Below, piece by piece: positions 1-6,407 of a stretch of DNA of 12,880 nt; position 1 is the first letter of the stretch; every line of letters begins with the position of its first letter. The notes under the pieces are model-generated. The model worked only from the letters and a program-made list of their open reading frames with translations, was not told the DNA's origin and did not search any database. The stretch comes from an uncultured Odoribacter sp. (GTDB lineage Bacteria > Bacteroidota > Bacteroidia > Bacteroidales > Marinifilaceae). The translations under genes were made by a program, and so were the position numbers. The DNA lies in contig CAJKZL010000035.1 in NCBI GenBank assembly GCA_905204385.1, forward strand, positions 1 through 12,880, written 5' to 3'.

Positions 1-174
<174 letters not shown>

Positions 175-199
175 TCATTTATAAATTTTACTTGTCGGA

Positions 200-207
200 C
201 AAAATTA
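200..207 (-). promoter_or_regulatory. Putative thyA promoter, -7 element (TAATTTTG)
   Basis: On the minus strand this reads TAATTTTG, a full match to the Bacteroidota TAnnTTTG -7 element. It lies in the 60-base gap between the methyltransferase stop and the thyA ATG and predicts a leader of roughly 25-30 bases. I see no exact TTTG at the -33 position, so the call rests on the -7 element and its placement. Confidence 0.5.
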
Positions 208-225
208 GGTAAATTTTGAAACAAG

Positions 226-885
226 TCAGTATTCCTCCATTCTTATTCCTTCTTTTTTCCGGATCAGCATCAAACCATGCCTCACCGGAAGTAAAACATT
301 TTCCACCCGGGAGTCATTTTGCACTAATTCATTAAACTCCCGAATACCTTGTGTCTGAGCATCCTGACTTTGGAGATCCATGACTTTTCCATCCCACAAA
401 ACATCGTCTGCCACGATAATCCCTCCCGGCCGTAAACGGTCGAACACTAAACGGTAATAATCGGCATACTGCCGCTTATCGGCATCGATAAACACCAGGT
501 CGAAAGTTTCATCCAATTGCCGGATCACCTCGCAGGCATCGCCGATATGAAAAACAATGCGATCTTCCAGTCCGCTGCGGGAAATATATTCCCGGGTAAA
601 ATCCTCGATCTCATCATTATGATCGATCGTATGAAAGCATCCGTTTTCGCCCAGCCCCATCGCCATGGCAATAGCAGCATAGCCTGTAAAAGTTCCGATT
701 TCCAAAACACGCTCAGCCCCGGTCATCCGGCACAACATTTTCAGGAACTGCCCCTGCAGATTTCCCGACAACATTCTGGGACGCAAAATTTTCTGATGAG
801 TAGCACGGGCTAATTGCGCAAGTATTTCCGGTTCTTGTTCGGTATGCGCCTCTATATAATCTTCCAGTTCGGATTGAAGTTCCAT
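226..885 (-). CDS. SAM-dependent O-methyltransferase (catechol/caffeoyl-CoA type, YrrM-like)
   Basis: This 219-residue protein is a class I SAM-dependent methyltransferase of the Methyltransf_3 (COMT/caffeoyl-CoA OMT) family, close to the usual 210-220 residue length. The SAM-binding motif I is VLEIGTFTGY at about residues 60-69. The FDLVFIDADK segment (128-137) and the VADDVLW segment (158-164) supply the metal ligands typical of the family: Asp134, Asp160 and Asp161. Many bacterial relatives have Asn at the last of these positions. The likely reaction is divalent-metal-dependent methylation of a catechol-like hydroxyl; the natural substrate is not evident. The ATG is preceded by AAGGA. It lies 51 bases downstream of the M16 protease gene and upstream of thyA on the same strand, so it probably belongs to the protease transcript. 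The family call is firm, the substrate unknown. Confidence 0.88.
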   Translation of the reverse strand: MELQSELEDYIEAHTEQEPEILAQLARATHQKILRPRMLSGNLQGQFLKMLCRMTGAERVLEIGTFTGYAAIAMAMGLGENGCFHTIDHNDEIEDFTREYISRSGLEDRIVFHIGDACEVIRQLDETFDLVFIDADKRQYADYYRLVFDRLRPGGIIVADDVLWDGKVMDLQSQDAQTQGIREFNELVQNDSRVENVLLPVRHGLMLIRKKEGIRMEEY

Positions 886-908
886 TCCTTATACATCGTA
901 TTAGGCGT

Positions 909-929
909 GCAGAATCAAACGAGTTCTGC
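909..929. other. Small hairpin between protease and methyltransferase genes
   Basis: GCAGAA and TTCTGC form a perfect 6-bp stem around a 9-base loop in the 51-base gap. No T-run follows on either strand, so this is not a standard terminator. It could be an mRNA stability or processing element, or chance. Confidence 0.25.
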
Positions 930-936
930 TCCGCTA

Positions 937-2154
937 TTATTTATAAATCAGTATGGTTTGCTTCTCAGGCGCCAGAATATCCCGGGCAACTCGCTGCAAT
1001 AAGTCAGGACCGATTGCTTCCACTTCGTCGCAAATGGTATCCAGGCCATCTACTTTCCCATAAATTAAAAAGCTCTTGCCGATGGACAACATCATATTCT
1101 CGTAATTTTCGGAGGCCAACGTCATTTGTCCCGTCATCTGGGCTTTTGCCTTTTTCAACTGCATTTGTCCCAGAGGGACCTCGCATAATTCAGCCATTTC
1201 CTTCCGGCACAAGCGGATACACTTCTCCAGATCCGTGGCGTCACACCCAAAATATACGGAAAAAACGCCCGTATCGGAATAGGGCGTATAGGACGCCTCG
1301 ACATTATAAGCTAATCCGTATTTCTCCCGAATATTCAGGTTCAATCGGGAATTCATACCCGTTCCACCCAGGATATTCACCAGCAACGATAAAGGCAGCC
1401 GGTTGTCCTGAGTATAATCGTAGGCAATATTGCCTATCACACAATGGTTTTGATAAGTACCCATCTCTACCACGCGGGTTTGAGGCACATACCTCACCGG
1501 ACGAAGACGAACCAGCGGTTGGCGGACAGCCGCAATACCACCGAAAAACTTTCTGACTGACCGGACCAACTTTTCAAAGGAAATGTCTCCGATAGAACTG
1601 ATCACCATACGGTCGGGCCGGTAATTACGCCTGACAAAATCCAGGATAGCCTCCCTCCGCAATTTTTTAACGGCTTCCTCGCTTCCCAATATATTCCGGC
1701 CAATCGGATATCCCTGATAAATCAATTCTTCAAAATCGTCAAAAATCAACTCGCCGGGGCTATCCTTATAGGAATTGATTTCATCGATCACCACCTCCTT
1801 TTCCTTCTCGATTTCCTTTTCGGGGAAAACGGAATGGAAAACAATATCGGCAAACAACTCCAGCGTACGGTCATAATCCCTGGGCAAAAAAGAAGCATAA
1901 ATACACGTATCTTCCTTCGTGGTATAAGCATTCAGCTCCCCGCCGACATCTTCCATCCGGCTCAGGATGTGATATGCCTTTCTTTTCTCCGTGCCCTTAA
2001 AAATGACATGCTCGATAAAATGGGCTATTCCTTCCTCTTCTTTCCGCTCATCCCGGCTCCCTACTCCGATGATCAAACCACACCAGGCCGCTTTCCCGGA
2101 AATCCGCTGGTGGATGACCTTCAATCCGTTTTCTAATATATAGGTCTCGTACAT
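937..2154 (-). CDS. M16 family zinc metallopeptidase (processing-protease-like)
   Basis: This 405-residue protein is a single-chain, two-domain M16B-type peptidase like B. subtilis MlpA/YmxG. The inverted zinc motif HFIEH is at residues 45-49 (His45, Glu48, His49). The third ligand, Glu125, lies in VVIDEINSYKD, 76 residues after His49, the spacing expected for HxxEHx(~75)E. The C-terminal M16 domain contains SRLNLNIREKYGLAY (about residues 268-282), whose Arg and Tyr match the conserved substrate-binding pair. With all metal ligands present it should be an active peptidase rather than an inactive partner subunit. No signal peptide is visible, so a cytoplasmic role in peptide degradation or processing is likely. 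A GAGGGAG run lies just before the ATG. It sits 76 bases after trigger factor, with a strong terminator between them. Confidence 0.92.
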   Translation of the reverse strand: MYETYILENGLKVIHQRISGKAAWCGLIIGVGSRDERKEEEGIAHFIEHVIFKGTEKRKAYHILSRMEDVGGELNAYTTKEDTCIYASFLPRDYDRTLELFADIVFHSVFPEKEIEKEKEVVIDEINSYKDSPGELIFDDFEELIYQGYPIGRNILGSEEAVKKLRREAILDFVRRNYRPDRMVISSIGDISFEKLVRSVRKFFGGIAAVRQPLVRLRPVRYVPQTRVVEMGTYQNHCVIGNIAYDYTQDNRLPLSLLVNILGGTGMNSRLNLNIREKYGLAYNVEASYTPYSDTGVFSVYFGCDATDLEKCIRLCRKEMAELCEVPLGQMQLKKAKAQMTGQMTLASENYENMMLSIGKSFLIYGKVDGLDTICDEVEAIGPDLLQRVARDILAPEKQTILIYK

Positions 2155-2180
2155 ACTCCCTCACTCCCGCTTACTTTCAT

Positions 2181-2207
2181 AAAAAAAGCCCTGCTTCTCG
2201 CAAGGCT
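2181..2207 (-). terminator. Rho-independent terminator after tig
   Basis: On the minus strand the RNA folds into an 8-bp stem (AGCCTTGC with GCAGGGCT, one G-U pair) with a 5-base loop, directly followed by seven T. It ends only 26 bases before the M16 protease ATG. Either the protease is expressed by partial read-through or a weak promoter lies in this short gap. The terminator arm itself reads TAGCCTTG, one base off a -7 element. Confidence 0.85.
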
Positions 2208-2230
2208 ATCGATAGGTATCCCCACCTTTG

Positions 2231-3583
2231 TTATTTCTGAAATAATTTTTCAAAATCAGCCATGGAAATCTCCTGCTCTTCCAACTTCACATTTTCCCGG
2301 ATCACTCCGAAAATCTTATTGTCTAAAGCTCTCTCATACAAATGCTGGCGTTGCTTCTGATCTTCCAACAATTTTGCAGCAAAGCCATCCAACTGTTCAT
2401 CGGTAAGTCCGTATAATCCATACTGTTGTAACTGAGCCGCTGCAATCTGACGCCCTTCTTTCTGCATATCTGCGGCTTCCACTTTTACATCGAAATCCTT
2501 CACAATCGCCGATTTCACCAATTGCCATTTAAACTCGTCCCGGTAGCCTTCAAAATCTTTCTCTACCTCTTCGGGAGTCATATTTTCATTTACCGCCACA
2601 ATCCATCTTTTCAGGAAAGCTTCCGGCAACACGACATCTTCGTTTTTCTTGATCAACTTTTCTTTGGCATCAATGGTAAACCGGTACTCGGAATGTCCTT
2701 TCAACTGGTTTTCAATATCGGCCTTTACCCGTTCGCGGAAATCGGCAACATCTTTAACAGCACCTTCTCCATACAACTTGGTAAACAATTCCTCATTCAC
2801 CTCTGCATCGATATACCGTTTGATCTCATTGATGATAAAACAATAATTTTCGCCTGCATTTTCACACTCTTCTTTTTTCACGCCCAGCATAGCAGCGAAA
2901 TCGGTCTTGTTCGGATAAGCCTTAGCAGCATTGAATTTCACTTCCTCGCCCGCTTTCTTCCCTTTAAAAGCATTGATCGCTTCCTCGTCTTTCATATGGA
3001 AAACAGACATGGAAGCATCTTCATTCCGGATTCCTCCTTCCTTTACATTTCCATCCTCATCCAGTTCGATCAATTCTCCTTTCAGGTATTCGCTTCCCTC
3101 TATTTCGTCCACCGGAATCATGCTTCCATTATTCTTGCAAATACTTTCGATTTGCTTATCGATCATTTCGTCATCTACCTTGATCACATAATAAGGAACT
3201 TTTTCCCGTTTACTCATTTTGGCATTTACTTCCGGAGAAAGGGCAATATCATAGAAAAACTCAAAATTCTCATCGTCCAGATTCAGTTCTTTCTGTTCCG
3301 TTTCGTTCGGCAGCGGCTCTCCCAGAATCTGTAAATCATTCTCCTTGATGTAGTTGTTTAACGATTCTCCCAATACTTTATTGATTTCATCCAGCAATAA
3401 AGATTTCCCATACATCTTCTTGACTATTCCCATCGGGGTTTTTCCGGGACGGAAACCATTCACAACAACTTTCTTCTGATAATCTTTCAGAGCTTTTTCT
3501 ACGCGTCCGGCGTAATCTTCTTTCCCTAATTCAATCTTAATGGTTGCATTCAGATTGTCGATCTGGTTTTTTGTTATATTCAT
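2231..3583 (-). CDS. tig: Trigger factor, ribosome-associated chaperone
   Basis: The 450-residue protein starting MNITKNQIDNLNATIKIEL is trigger factor, the chaperone that meets nascent chains at the ribosome exit tunnel. The ribosome-docking signature GFRPGKTP is at residues 43-50, followed by MGIVKKMYGK, closely matching the E. coli GFRxGKxPM segment. The middle segment (about 150-260) occupies the FKBP-like isomerase position, but I cannot confirm isomerase residues, and Bacteroidota versions are often divergent there. The rest is the charged helical C-terminal chaperone cradle. The open frame extends upstream to 3625, but the internal ATG at 3581-3583 is the better start: homologues begin near MNI, and the extra 14 residues overlap an inverted repeat in the leader. 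The gene lies downstream of tRNA-Leu and its terminator and is followed by its own terminator. Confidence 0.95.
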   Translation of the reverse strand: MNITKNQIDNLNATIKIELGKEDYAGRVEKALKDYQKKVVVNGFRPGKTPMGIVKKMYGKSLLLDEINKVLGESLNNYIKENDLQILGEPLPNETEQKELNLDDENFEFFYDIALSPEVNAKMSKREKVPYYVIKVDDEMIDKQIESICKNNGSMIPVDEIEGSEYLKGELIELDEDGNVKEGGIRNEDASMSVFHMKDEEAINAFKGKKAGEEVKFNAAKAYPNKTDFAAMLGVKKEECENAGENYCFIINEIKRYIDAEVNEELFTKLYGEGAVKDVADFRERVKADIENQLKGHSEYRFTIDAKEKLIKKNEDVVLPEAFLKRWIVAVNENMTPEEVEKDFEGYRDEFKWQLVKSAIVKDFDVKVEAADMQKEGRQIAAAQLQQYGLYGLTDEQLDGFAAKLLEDQKQRQHLYERALDNKIFGVIRENVKLEEQEISMADFEKLFQK

Positions 3584-3602
3584 GCCAATTCTTGTTTCAG
3601 CG

Positions 3603-3626
3603 GTTGCAACCCCTTTAGATTGCAAC
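3603..3626. repeat. Inverted repeat in the tig leader (GTTGCAA-N10-TTGCAAC)
   Basis: A perfect 7-bp inverted repeat, GTTGCAA and TTGCAAC, separated by 10 bases, lies 20-43 bases upstream of the chosen tig ATG. It could be a dimeric-repressor operator or an RNA hairpin in the 5' leader. Each arm also contains the self-complementary TTGCAA. I cannot assign a regulator. Confidence 0.4.
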
Positions 3627-3664
3627 GGTTTTACTATAATTTGCTATTATTTTCCCTTTATCAG

Positions 3665-3693
3665 AAAAAAGCCACCTCAAAGAAGGCGGCTTT
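3665..3693 (-). terminator. Rho-independent terminator after tRNA-Leu
   Basis: On the minus strand an 11-bp stem (AAAGCCGCCTT with GAGGTGGCTTT, two G-U pairs) with a 4-base loop runs into six T. It sits 10 bases past the tRNA 3' end, so the tRNA is probably a single-gene transcript separated from tig. Confidence 0.88.
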
Positions 3694-3703
3694 CCCTACT
3701 CAG

Positions 3704-3785
3704 TACGGGCGAAGGGACTCGAACCCCCAAGTCTCGCGACACCAGATCCTAAGTCTGGCGTGTCTACCAATTCCACCACGCCCGC
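3704..3785 (-). tRNA. tRNA-Leu, anticodon UAG
   Basis: The minus strand folds into an 82-base class II tRNA. The acceptor GCGGGCG pairs with CGCCCGT, followed by discriminator A. The D region TGGTGGAATTGGTAGACA is typical of leucine tRNAs. The anticodon stem CCAGA/TCTGG encloses the loop CTTAGGA, giving anticodon UAG (positions 3751-3749), which reads CUA and other CUN leucine codons. A long variable arm (TGTC-GCGA-GACT region) and a TTCGAGT T-loop follow. The 3' CCA is not encoded and must be added by the CCA enzyme. Confidence 0.96.
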
Positions 3786-3804
3786 GTGCCAGTTTTTGAC
3801 GCTG

Positions 3805-3835
3805 CAAAAGTAATATTAAATTCCAAATACTCAAA
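3805..3835 (-). promoter_or_regulatory. tRNA-Leu promoter, TTTG-N19-TACTTTTG
   Basis: On the minus strand TTTG (3835-3832) is followed after exactly 19 bases by TACTTTTG (3812-3805), a full match to the Bacteroidota primary-sigma -33/-7 consensus. The -7 element ends 19 bases upstream of the tRNA 5' end. This is the clearest promoter in the window. Confidence 0.82.
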
Positions 3836-3915
3836 TCCTAAAGCAAAAATATTTTATTTTATACAAGGAAAAGGAAGAATAATAAAAATTTCATTCCAGA
3901 TTCGGTGAGTTTCAC

Positions 3916-3923
3916 TACATTTG
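3916..3923 (+). promoter_or_regulatory. Putative lolD promoter, -7 element (TACATTTG)
   Basis: TACATTTG followed by C matches the TAnnTTTG(C) element and lies 49 bases before the ABC ATPase ATG, giving a leader of about 44 bases. No exact TTTG is present at the -33 position. Confidence 0.55.
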
Positions 3924-3972
3924 CTAACGTCAAACCTAATCCGACTCGATAACTTTACCATTTAACTAAGGT

Positions 3973-4626
3973 ATGATTGAAATAAAAAATATAAAGAAAA
4001 GCTACGGATCTCTGGAGGTATTGAAAGGAATCGACCTGGTGATCCCGGAAGAAAAAATCGTCACCATCGTAGGAGCGAGCGGCGCAGGAAAAAGCACACT
4101 GCTACACATACTCGGTACCCTGGATTCCCCCGATAGCGGCGAAATCCGGTATGATGGGAAAGATATCGCCGCTTACCCACAAAGCAAATTGGCGGAATTC
4201 CGCAATCATAATATCGGCTTCGTTTTTCAATTCCATCACTTACTACCGGAATTTACAGCCCTGGAAAATGTATGTATGCCGGCATGGATTAAAGGAATCG
4301 GTAAGAAAAATGCCGAACAAAAAGCGCTTGAGCTATTAGAACGGCTGGGTTTAAAAGACAGAATCGCCCACAAACCCGCCGAACTCTCCGGTGGAGAACA
4401 ACAAAGAGTGTCGGTAGCACGCGCCCTCATCAATTCCCCTAAAGTGATTCTGGCCGACGAACCTTCCGGAAATCTGGACCTCCACCATAAGAACGAACTC
4501 CACCAGCTTTTCTTCTCCCTACGCGACGAATTGAGACAAACCTTTATCATTGTCACCCATGACGCCGAATTAGCAGAAATGTCCGATTTGAAAATCTTGC
4601 TCAGGGACGGGAAAATTGTAAGCTAA
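3973..4626 (+). CDS. lolD: ABC transporter ATPase, LolD/MacB type
   Basis: This 217-residue protein is a complete ABC ATPase with nothing fused to it. Walker A is GASGAGKS (34-41), the Q-loop glutamine is Gln86 in [16 protein letters not shown], the signature is LSGGEQQ (138-144), Walker B is VILADE (158-163), and the H-loop is His196 in VTHD. The Q-loop context and PSGNLD are characteristic of the LolD/MacB/FtsE subgroup. LolD powers release of lipoproteins from the inner membrane to LolA, together with LolC/E permeases. No permease gene is adjacent, so the partner must be elsewhere. The gene stands alone between its own promoter and a long gap. A close alternative is the ATPase of a MacB-like or other MFP/FtsX-type exporter. 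Confidence 0.82.
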   Translation: MIEIKNIKKSYGSLEVLKGIDLVIPEEKIVTIVGASGAGKSTLLHILGTLDSPDSGEIRYDGKDIAAYPQSKLAEFRNHNIGFVFQFHHLLPEFTALENVCMPAWIKGIGKKNAEQKALELLERLGLKDRIAHKPAELSGGEQQRVSVARALINSPKVILADEPSGNLDLHHKNELHQLFFSLRDELRQTFIIVTHDAELAEMSDLKILLRDGKIVS

Positions 4627-4647
4627 AATGAAAAGGGAAACAAAACG

Positions 4648-4714
4648 CTTGTAACAATAAGACAAGGATTACCGGAGCAAAATATATGCTCCAAAACAGC
4701 TTATCTTGTAACAA
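4648..4714. repeat. Direct repeats CTTGTAACAA flanking a hairpin
   Basis: CTTGTAACAA occurs at 4648-4657 and again at 4705-4714, each preceded by CAAAAC within 14 bases. Between them GGAGCA (4674-4679) and TGCTCC (4687-4692) form a perfect 6-bp stem with a 7-base AT loop. No T-run follows the stem, so this is not a typical terminator. Confidence 0.45.
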
Positions 4715-4887
4715 AACAGCAGCTTTCCCAGTATATATCCAATAATCTAACCGCTTGCGGCTTCTGCCTATAGCTTCACACTTTCGACAACAGGCCTCTC
4801 GTCCTGCTGTTTCGAGGTTAATACCTATAGTTTTCAGCCTGCAACTTTTAGCTTAGGGTAGCTTTTGACTTTTTTTACCTTTAACTT

Positions 4888-4917
4888 TTTGCTTTAATCT
4901 TATTTGATTTATCTTTG
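4888..4917 (+). promoter_or_regulatory. Promoter of the FKBP gene pair, TTTG-N18-TATCTTTG
   Basis: TTTG (4888-4891) and TATCTTTG (4910-4917) are separated by 18 bases and match the Bacteroidota -33/-7 consensus. The predicted start of transcription is near 4923, which rules out the TTG at 4904 as translation start and supports the ATG at 4946. Confidence 0.72.
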
Positions 4918-4945
4918 CACGATTAATAAATTTAACAACAATAGA

Positions 4946-5548
4946 ATGAAGTATTCAAACGAAATTGACAAAATCAGCTACAGTCTCGGACTCAGCATTG
5001 CAAGCAACCTGATTTCCTCAGGCGTAAAGACCATTAATGCCGAAGCTTTTAACGATGCTATGAGTACTGTGTTTGCAGGAAAAATGCCAGAAATCATGCC
5101 GGACGAAGCGAATAATATATTACAGGATTATTTTGATAAAATACAGAAAGAACAAGGAAATGCAGCCAAAGAAGCCGGCGAAAAATTCCTGGCGGAAAAT
5201 AAAACTAAAGAAGGAGTGGTTGTGTTGCCCAGCGGCTTGCAATATAAGATTCTGAAAGCCGGCGACGGTCCTAAACCCAAGGCTTCGGATACCGTGAAAT
5301 GCCACTATGAAGGACGGTTGATCAATGGTCAGGTATTCGACTCTTCCATCCGTCGAGGCGAACCGGCAGAATTTCCTGTGGGCGGTGTCATTGCAGGATG
5401 GGTTGAAGCTTTACAACTGATGCCCGTCGGATCGAAATGGCAACTTTACATTCCGTCCGAATTAGCCTACGGCGCCCATGGTGCGGGACAATCCATCGGC
5501 CCGAACGAAACGCTGATTTTTGATGTAGAACTTTTAGCCATTGTATAG
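4946..5548 (+). CDS. FKBP-type peptidyl-prolyl isomerase, cytoplasmic
   Basis: This 200-residue protein has the Mip/FkpA layout: an N-terminal helical FKBP_N domain (about 1-85, starting MKYSNEIDKISYSLGLSIAS) and a C-terminal FKBP domain (about 93-200). In the FKBP domain the fold and active-site elements are all visible: HYEG (120-123), VFDSS (130-134), VIAGW (148-152), WQLYIPSELAYG (165-176) and GPNETLIFDVELL (185-197). It should catalyse proline cis-trans isomerisation and act as a folding helper. No signal peptide or lipobox is present, so it should be cytoplasmic, unlike its neighbour. The ATG at 4946 is chosen because the frame extension to 4904 uses a TTG lying inside the promoter. It is followed after 35 bases by a second FKBP gene, and the pair probably forms one transcript ending at the terminator at 6328. 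Confidence 0.92.
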   Translation: MKYSNEIDKISYSLGLSIASNLISSGVKTINAEAFNDAMSTVFAGKMPEIMPDEANNILQDYFDKIQKEQGNAAKEAGEKFLAENKTKEGVVVLPSGLQYKILKAGDGPKPKASDTVKCHYEGRLINGQVFDSSIRRGEPAEFPVGGVIAGWVEALQLMPVGSKWQLYIPSELAYGAHGAGQSIGPNETLIFDVELLAIV

Positions 5549-5583
5549 ATTTTAACAAACATAACAAATTCAATTCAAAAACA

Positions 5584-6294
5584 ATGAAAGCAAAAAATTT
5601 ACTACTTATCTTAGCTGTTGGCGCAATGGCCGTAAGCTGTAACAAGGGTTCCCTGAATCACACGTCGGCACCGTTAAAAACTGCTTCCGACACCGCAAGC
5701 TTTTATATCGGCTATATGTATGGAACAGGCATGCAGCGCATGGGATTAAAAGATATGAACATGGAAGCACTTGTTGCCGGCATGAACTCTGCGTTACAGA
5801 AAAAAGAGATGAAAACGCAACCCCAGGAAATGGATATGTTTCTGAACAACTATTTACAACAACTGTCTATCAAGCAAGCTGCCGCCAATGCTGAGAAAGG
5901 CAAAAAATTCCTGCAGGAAAATGCAAAAAAATCCGGCGTGGATACTTTAGCCAATGGCATTCAATATAAGGTGATCAAACAAGGCGACGGTCCTAAACCC
6001 AACGCTACCGACGTTGTGAAAGTGCATTATCAGGGAACCCTGATCGACGGGACTGAATTCGACTCCTCGATCAAAAGAGGCGAACCGGTAACTTTCCCCC
6101 TGAATCATGTCATCCCGGGCTGGACTACCGCTTTACAAGCAATGCCTGTAGGTTCCAAATGGCAGGTATTTATTCCTTCCGACCAGGCTTACGGTCCCAG
6201 AGGAAACAGCGCTATCGGACCTAATGAAACTTTGATATTCGAAATCGAATTATTAGGAATCGAAAATCAAAATTCTAACGAAGAGAAAAAATAA
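5584..6294 (+). CDS. FKBP-type peptidyl-prolyl isomerase, lipoprotein (Mip/FkpA-like)
   Basis: This 236-residue protein begins with a lipoprotein signal: basic MKAK, a hydrophobic stretch LLLILAVGAMAV, and the lipobox AVSC with Cys19 as lipidation site. The mature part has an FKBP_N dimerisation-type helical domain (about 35-115) and an FKBP domain (about 125-227) with HYQG (148-151), EFDSS (158-162), VIPGW (176-180), FIPSDQAYG (196-204) and GPNETLIFEIELLG (212-225). It should be a periplasmic-side or outer-membrane-anchored folding catalyst. Residues after the cysteine (NKGSLN) lack the acidic run associated with surface export in Bacteroidota, so I infer that it faces the periplasm. The FKBP domain closely resembles that of the gene upstream, pointing to tandem duplication with later relocation. 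The short tail QNSNEEKK is charged. Confidence 0.93.
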   Translation: MKAKNLLLILAVGAMAVSCNKGSLNHTSAPLKTASDTASFYIGYMYGTGMQRMGLKDMNMEALVAGMNSALQKKEMKTQPQEMDMFLNNYLQQLSIKQAAANAEKGKKFLQENAKKSGVDTLANGIQYKVIKQGDGPKPNATDVVKVHYQGTLIDGTEFDSSIKRGEPVTFPLNHVIPGWTTALQAMPVGSKWQVFIPSDQAYGPRGNSAIGPNETLIFEIELLGIENQNSNEEKK

Positions 6295-6327
6295 TTACAG
6301 AAGTAATTCTCAAAAGAAAGTTAATTT

Positions 6328-6365
6328 TCCGAAAAGTCAAATAATTGGCTTTTCGGATATTTTAT
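6328..6365 (+). terminator. Rho-independent terminator after the FKBP pair
   Basis: A 13-bp stem (TCCGAAAAGTCAA with TTGGCTTTTCGGA, one T-G pair) with the 4-base loop ATAA is followed by TATTTTATT. It lies 33 bases after the lipoprotein FKBP stop. The interrupted T-run is slightly imperfect, but the stem is very strong. Confidence 0.85.
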
Positions 6366-6371
6366 TAATTA

Positions 6372-6379
6372 TATCTTTG
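6372..6379 (+). promoter_or_regulatory. Promoter of the DUF3127 gene, -7 element (TATCTTTG)
   Basis: TATCTTTG followed by C matches the -7 consensus and lies 28 bases before the ATG at 6408. The -33 region falls inside the right arm of the preceding terminator hairpin, where TTTT (6350-6353) with an 18-base spacer is the nearest match. Confidence 0.6.
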
Positions 6380-6407
6380 CTAAATCATTAATTCCAATAT
6401 ATTTAGA

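Larger units (their letters stand above)
4627..4945. other. Gene-free stretch with repeats and hairpins before the FKBP genes
   Basis: About 320 bases lie between the ABC ATPase stop and the FKBP start with no credible coding frame. The left part has two copies of CTTGTAACAA and a hairpin. The middle has CCGCTTGCGG (4751-4760), two copies of CCTATAG (4767-4773 and 4824-4830) and a stem of ACAACAGG with CCTGCTGT (4787-4810, one mismatch, 8-base loop). The right part (about 4841-4900) is pyrimidine-rich and built from degenerate CTTTT-A/G units with TAGCTT repeated at 4771, 4850 and 4860. The promoter of the FKBP pair closes the stretch. I see no clear T-tailed terminator for the ATPase gene. 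A small RNA is possible but not shown. Confidence 0.45.

Noticed and set aside
210..220. Plus-strand TAAATTTTG as a promoter element
   Set aside because: The spacing between TA and TTTG is one base too long, and no plus-strand gene follows.
2522..3334. A 270-codon open frame on the plus strand opposite tig
   Set aside because: It is Phe/Ile-rich with no recognisable domain, lies entirely antisense to a clearly conserved gene, and has no promoter or plausible ribosome site; it is the complement shadow of tig codons.
3584..3625. A 14-codon upstream extension of trigger factor
   Set aside because: Homologues start near MNI, and the extension runs through the inverted repeat in the leader.
4674..4692. 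Hairpin after the ABC ATPase gene as a rho-independent terminator
   Set aside because: The stem is only 6 bp and is followed by AAAAC on the plus strand and GGTAATCC on the minus strand, so there is no T-tail on either side.
4904..4945. A 14-codon N-terminal extension of the first FKBP protein from a TTG start
   Set aside because: The TTG overlaps the -33/-7 promoter region, so it would not be in the mRNA; the ATG at 4946 fits homologues.
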